Part shown: in pieces, positions 62,109-64,000 of the stretch
Layout: the number at the start of each line of letters is the position of its first letter
Numbering within the stretch: position 1 is the first letter of the stretch
Assembly (NCBI GenBank): GCA_017935675.1
Contig: JAGBHE010000083.1
Coordinates: forward strand, 1-64,000
DNA length: 64,000 bases
Source: Clostridia bacterium
GTDB taxonomy: Bacteria; Bacillota; Clostridia; UBA1381
Direction of reading: 5' to 3'
Made by a program: the position numbers and the translations under genes
Notes under the pieces: generated by a model
What the model saw: only the letters and a program-made list of their open reading frames with translations
Databases searched by the model: none
Told to the model about the DNA's origin: nothing

Positions 62109-62243
62109 GGCGGCGGGTTCCATTTCAGAATTTCAGTGGGAGTTGTAATCTCCCACCGAAACCCTGAGGAGCTAACGCTCCCTGCGCCGATTGCAATCTG
62201 TCGCAAGCTCTGCTCCTTGCGAGCAAAGCAGGAGCGTTGCTCC
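62090..62243. repeat. Paired-hairpin element copy 2 with hairpin cascade
   Basis: Begins AGATGTCCCCCGCC like copy 1 (9859), with CCGCC-TCTAA-GGCGG and a 12-bp hairpin TTTCAGTGGGAG/CTCCCACCGAAA (62131-62142, 62150-62161). It is followed by hairpins TCGCAAG/CTTGCGA (62201-62222) and GGAGC-GTT-GCTCC (62231-62243), which copy 1 lacks. Confidence 0.6.
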
Positions 62244-62289
62244 GATTTAAACTAAAGTATTTATCTAAATGAAAGGAAACGGTGATTTT

Positions 62290-63081
62290 ATGGGCAAGAT
62301 TTCATTGCAGATGTACACAATGCGGGATTTTACAAAGACTCCGGCAGAACTGAATAATACACTTGAAAGGCTTAAGGAAATAGGCTTTTCAACACTTCAG
62401 TATTCCGTTCCGGATTCCTTTGACACAGCAGAGGTCAAAAAAATGTTTGACAGTGTCGGAATAAAAAATGATTCTGTTTTCTGTCCCTGCCTGGAGCTTG
62501 AAAACAGAGAAAAGAAGATTATCGGCGAGTGCGAAATGTTTGAGACAGACTTTGTGCGCACCAACTCCATCCCGGCAGGACTTTCTTCCTCCCCCGCGGG
62601 CTATAAAATGTTTGCACATTATCTGAACGAAGTAACAGCAGGACTTAAAAAAGAGGGGAAAAAGCTGCTTTATCATTTTCATGCTTTTGAATTTATCAGA
62701 TTCGGTAATACGACCGGAATTGAAATTCTTATAAATGAAACAAACCCGGAAGCTGTTCAGCTTATCCCCGACACACACTGGATTCATTCGGGAGGAAAAT
62801 CCATTATCGGATTCCTTGAAAAATACAGCGACAGATATGAATATATTCATACAAAGGATTTTGCCATAGGCAATATGGGCGCCCAGCTTGAAATGCGGCC
62901 CATTCTGTTTGCTCCCGTAGGCGAGGGTAATATCGAGTGGGATAATATTCTTGCATTCTGCAAGAAAAAGGGCGTTAAAAGCTATGCTATTGAGCAGGAT
63001 GACTGCTACGGCAGAGACCCGTTTGACTGCGTAAAATCAAGCTTCGATTACCTTAAAAGAGCAGGAGTTGAGAGTGAATGA
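62290..63081 (+). CDS. Sugar phosphate isomerase/epimerase, TIM-barrel family
   Basis: 263 residues of the xylose-isomerase-like / AP-endonuclease-2 fold: KISLQMYTMRDFTKTPAEL, FVRTNSIPAGLSSSPAGYK, and metal-site candidates in HFHAFEFIRF, LIPDTHWIHSGG, YIHTKDFAIG and YAIEQDDCYGRD. Start is the ATG at 62290 with GGTGA upstream. Its stop overlaps the next gene by ATGA. Related enzymes isomerise inositol or keto-sugar intermediates alongside Gfo/Idh/MocA dehydrogenases. Confidence 0.9.
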   Translation: MGKISLQMYTMRDFTKTPAELNNTLERLKEIGFSTLQYSVPDSFDTAEVKKMFDSVGIKNDSVFCPCLELENREKKIIGECEMFETDFVRTNSIPAGLSSSPAGYKMFAHYLNEVTAGLKKEGKKLLYHFHAFEFIRFGNTTGIEILINETNPEAVQLIPDTHWIHSGGKSIIGFLEKYSDRYEYIHTKDFAIGNMGAQLEMRPILFAPVGEGNIEWDNILAFCKKKGVKSYAIEQDDCYGRDPFDCVKSSFDYLKRAGVESE

Positions 63082-64000
63082 AATATAAGCCGGTTAAAAC
63101 AGCAGTAATAGGCAGCGGAATGATAAGCGATACATATCTTCATAATCTTAAGGATACATTTTCGATTATCGACCTTGTGGGCTGCTCGGATATTGTCCGC
63201 GAAAAAGCAGAGGCACAGGCGGAAAAATACGGTATACGCTGTATGACAAATGAGGAAATCCTCTCCGACCCGGAAATTGAAATGGTATTAAATCTGACAT
63301 ATGCGTCAGCCCATTATGAGGTGTCAAAGGCAATTCTGTCATCCGGGAAGCACTGCTACAGTGAAAAAATGATGTGTCTTACCCTTGAAGAAGCAAATGA
63401 ACTGAAGAAAATTGCAGACGAAAAAAATGTCAGGTTCTGCACAGCTCCCGACACATTTCTCGGAGCCTCCCAGCAAACCTCGCGCTATGTGGTTGACAAA
63501 GGCTTGATAGGCGAGCCGGTAACCGTTCTGATTTGTCTTTCACGGGGCTATCATATGATTAAAGAGGATAAGGACGACGCTGTCAGAAAATATTCGGTAA
63601 TGCGTGAGGGCGGCGGAATACCCTACGACATGGGCGGATATTATCTTCATCAGCTTATGAATATTTTCGGTCCTGTAAAACAGGTATGCGGTTTTTCAAA
63701 AACAAGAAACCAGACAAGACCGTATTTAAATCCGCGTCATACAAAATTCAACGAAGACTTTTTCGTGAACACGCCGAACACAATTGCATCTGCCTTTGAG
63801 CTTGAATGCGGTGTTTACGGAACGCTGCTGATATCAAGCGAGCATTCAACAGTGGAAAATGTTTTCAGAATAATCGGAACCGAGGGACAGCTTGAGCTTG
63901 GAGACCCCAACGAATTCGGAGAAAAAATATATATTACGAAAAACGGCTCTGAAAGGCTTGAGTTCCCTATCTCCCACCCATATTCCGAGGGAAGCCGCGG
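63078..64000 (+). CDS. Gfo/Idh/MocA-family oxidoreductase (3' end beyond window)
   Basis: About 307 residues are visible. Rossmann fold KTAVIGSGMISDTYLHNL, the EK motif YSEKMMCLTLEEANELKK with the catalytic-type lysine, and the C-terminal domain start (GGGIPYDMGGYYLHQLMNIF). It overlaps the preceding isomerase by ATGA, forming an isomerase-dehydrogenase pair typical of sugar or inositol catabolism. The gene is cut by the window edge. Confidence 0.92.
   Translation, partial: MKYKPVKTAVIGSGMISDTYLHNLKDTFSIIDLVGCSDIVREKAEAQAEKYGIRCMTNEEILSDPEIEMVLNLTYASAHYEVSKAILSSGKHCYSEKMMCLTLEEANELKKIADEKNVRFCTAPDTFLGASQQTSRYVVDKGLIGEPVTVLICLSRGYHMIKEDKDDAVRKYSVMREGGGIPYDMGGYYLHQLMNIFGPVKQVCGFSKTRNQTRPYLNPRHTKFNEDFFVNTPNTIASAFELECGVYGTLLISSEHSTVENVFRIIGTEGQLELGDPNEFGEKIYITKNGSERLEFPISHPYSEGSR

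Overview
The window looks like a chromosomal segment of a low-GC, monoderm, carbohydrate-degrading anaerobe of the class Clostridia, probably gut-associated. The signs are near-consensus sigma-A promoters, AGGAGG-type ribosome binding sites with occasional UUG/GUG starts, SLH-domain wall proteins, a YesM/YesN two-component pair beside LplB/LplC-type permeases, a fructose PTS operon, FeoAB and NRPS fragments. I cannot name the species.

Layout. 1-3660 (minus): start of a secondary-metabolite operon (AMP-forming acyl ligase, carrier protein, NRPS condensation-adenylation protein running off the left edge). Its promoter starts transcription exactly on an 18-bp RNA helix, and a terminator hairpin lies just before the first ribosome binding site, so it is a candidate riboswitch or attenuator. 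4031-9785 (plus): complete fructose PTS operon (DeoR-type regulator, FruK, FruABC, an HPr with Lys at position 46, Enzyme I). 9786-13320: a repeat-rich patch with an XRE regulator divergent from a secreted MBL/Ada-like protein, a small membrane protein and a decayed IS3-family element. 13325-18097 (minus): YyaL-type thioredoxin-fold protein and a two-component system whose kinase is frameshifted. 18246-19850 (minus): a nitrilase-GDPD fusion. 20203-20287: tRNA-Leu(CAG). 20392-23592: alpha/beta hydrolase (plus) and FeoAB (minus).

23798-52455 (minus) is one large co-directional glycan locus, in transcription order: two ABC permeases, a lipoprotein solute-binding protein, two duplicated discoidin-domain proteins, an SGNH esterase, a secreted beta-helix enzyme, two SLH surface proteins, YesN-type regulator, YesM-type kinase, a second secreted beta-helix enzyme and a third, apparently cytoplasmic, beta-helix enzyme. 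All three beta-helix proteins carry a discoidin-like domain inserted at the same point inside the helix. The inferred flow is surface binding and cleavage, import, then intracellular processing of a glycan that cannot be identified from sequence alone.

52683-57145 (plus): a consensus promoter drives NAD+ synthetase translationally coupled (ATGA overlaps) to an orphan EutS-type microcompartment shell protein and an EutP-type GTPase, followed by a GH3 hydrolase. 57230-58643 (minus): sigma factor with its DUF4367 partner. 58755-64000: DMT transporter and Gfo/Idh/MocA oxidoreductase, divergent from an AraC regulator, then a TIM-barrel isomerase and a second Gfo/Idh/MocA protein cut by the right edge. 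Two repeat families are scattered through the spacers: a REP-like palindrome with core GGGGACGGTTCT at seven places, and two copies of a paired-hairpin element resembling an IS200/IS605 end.
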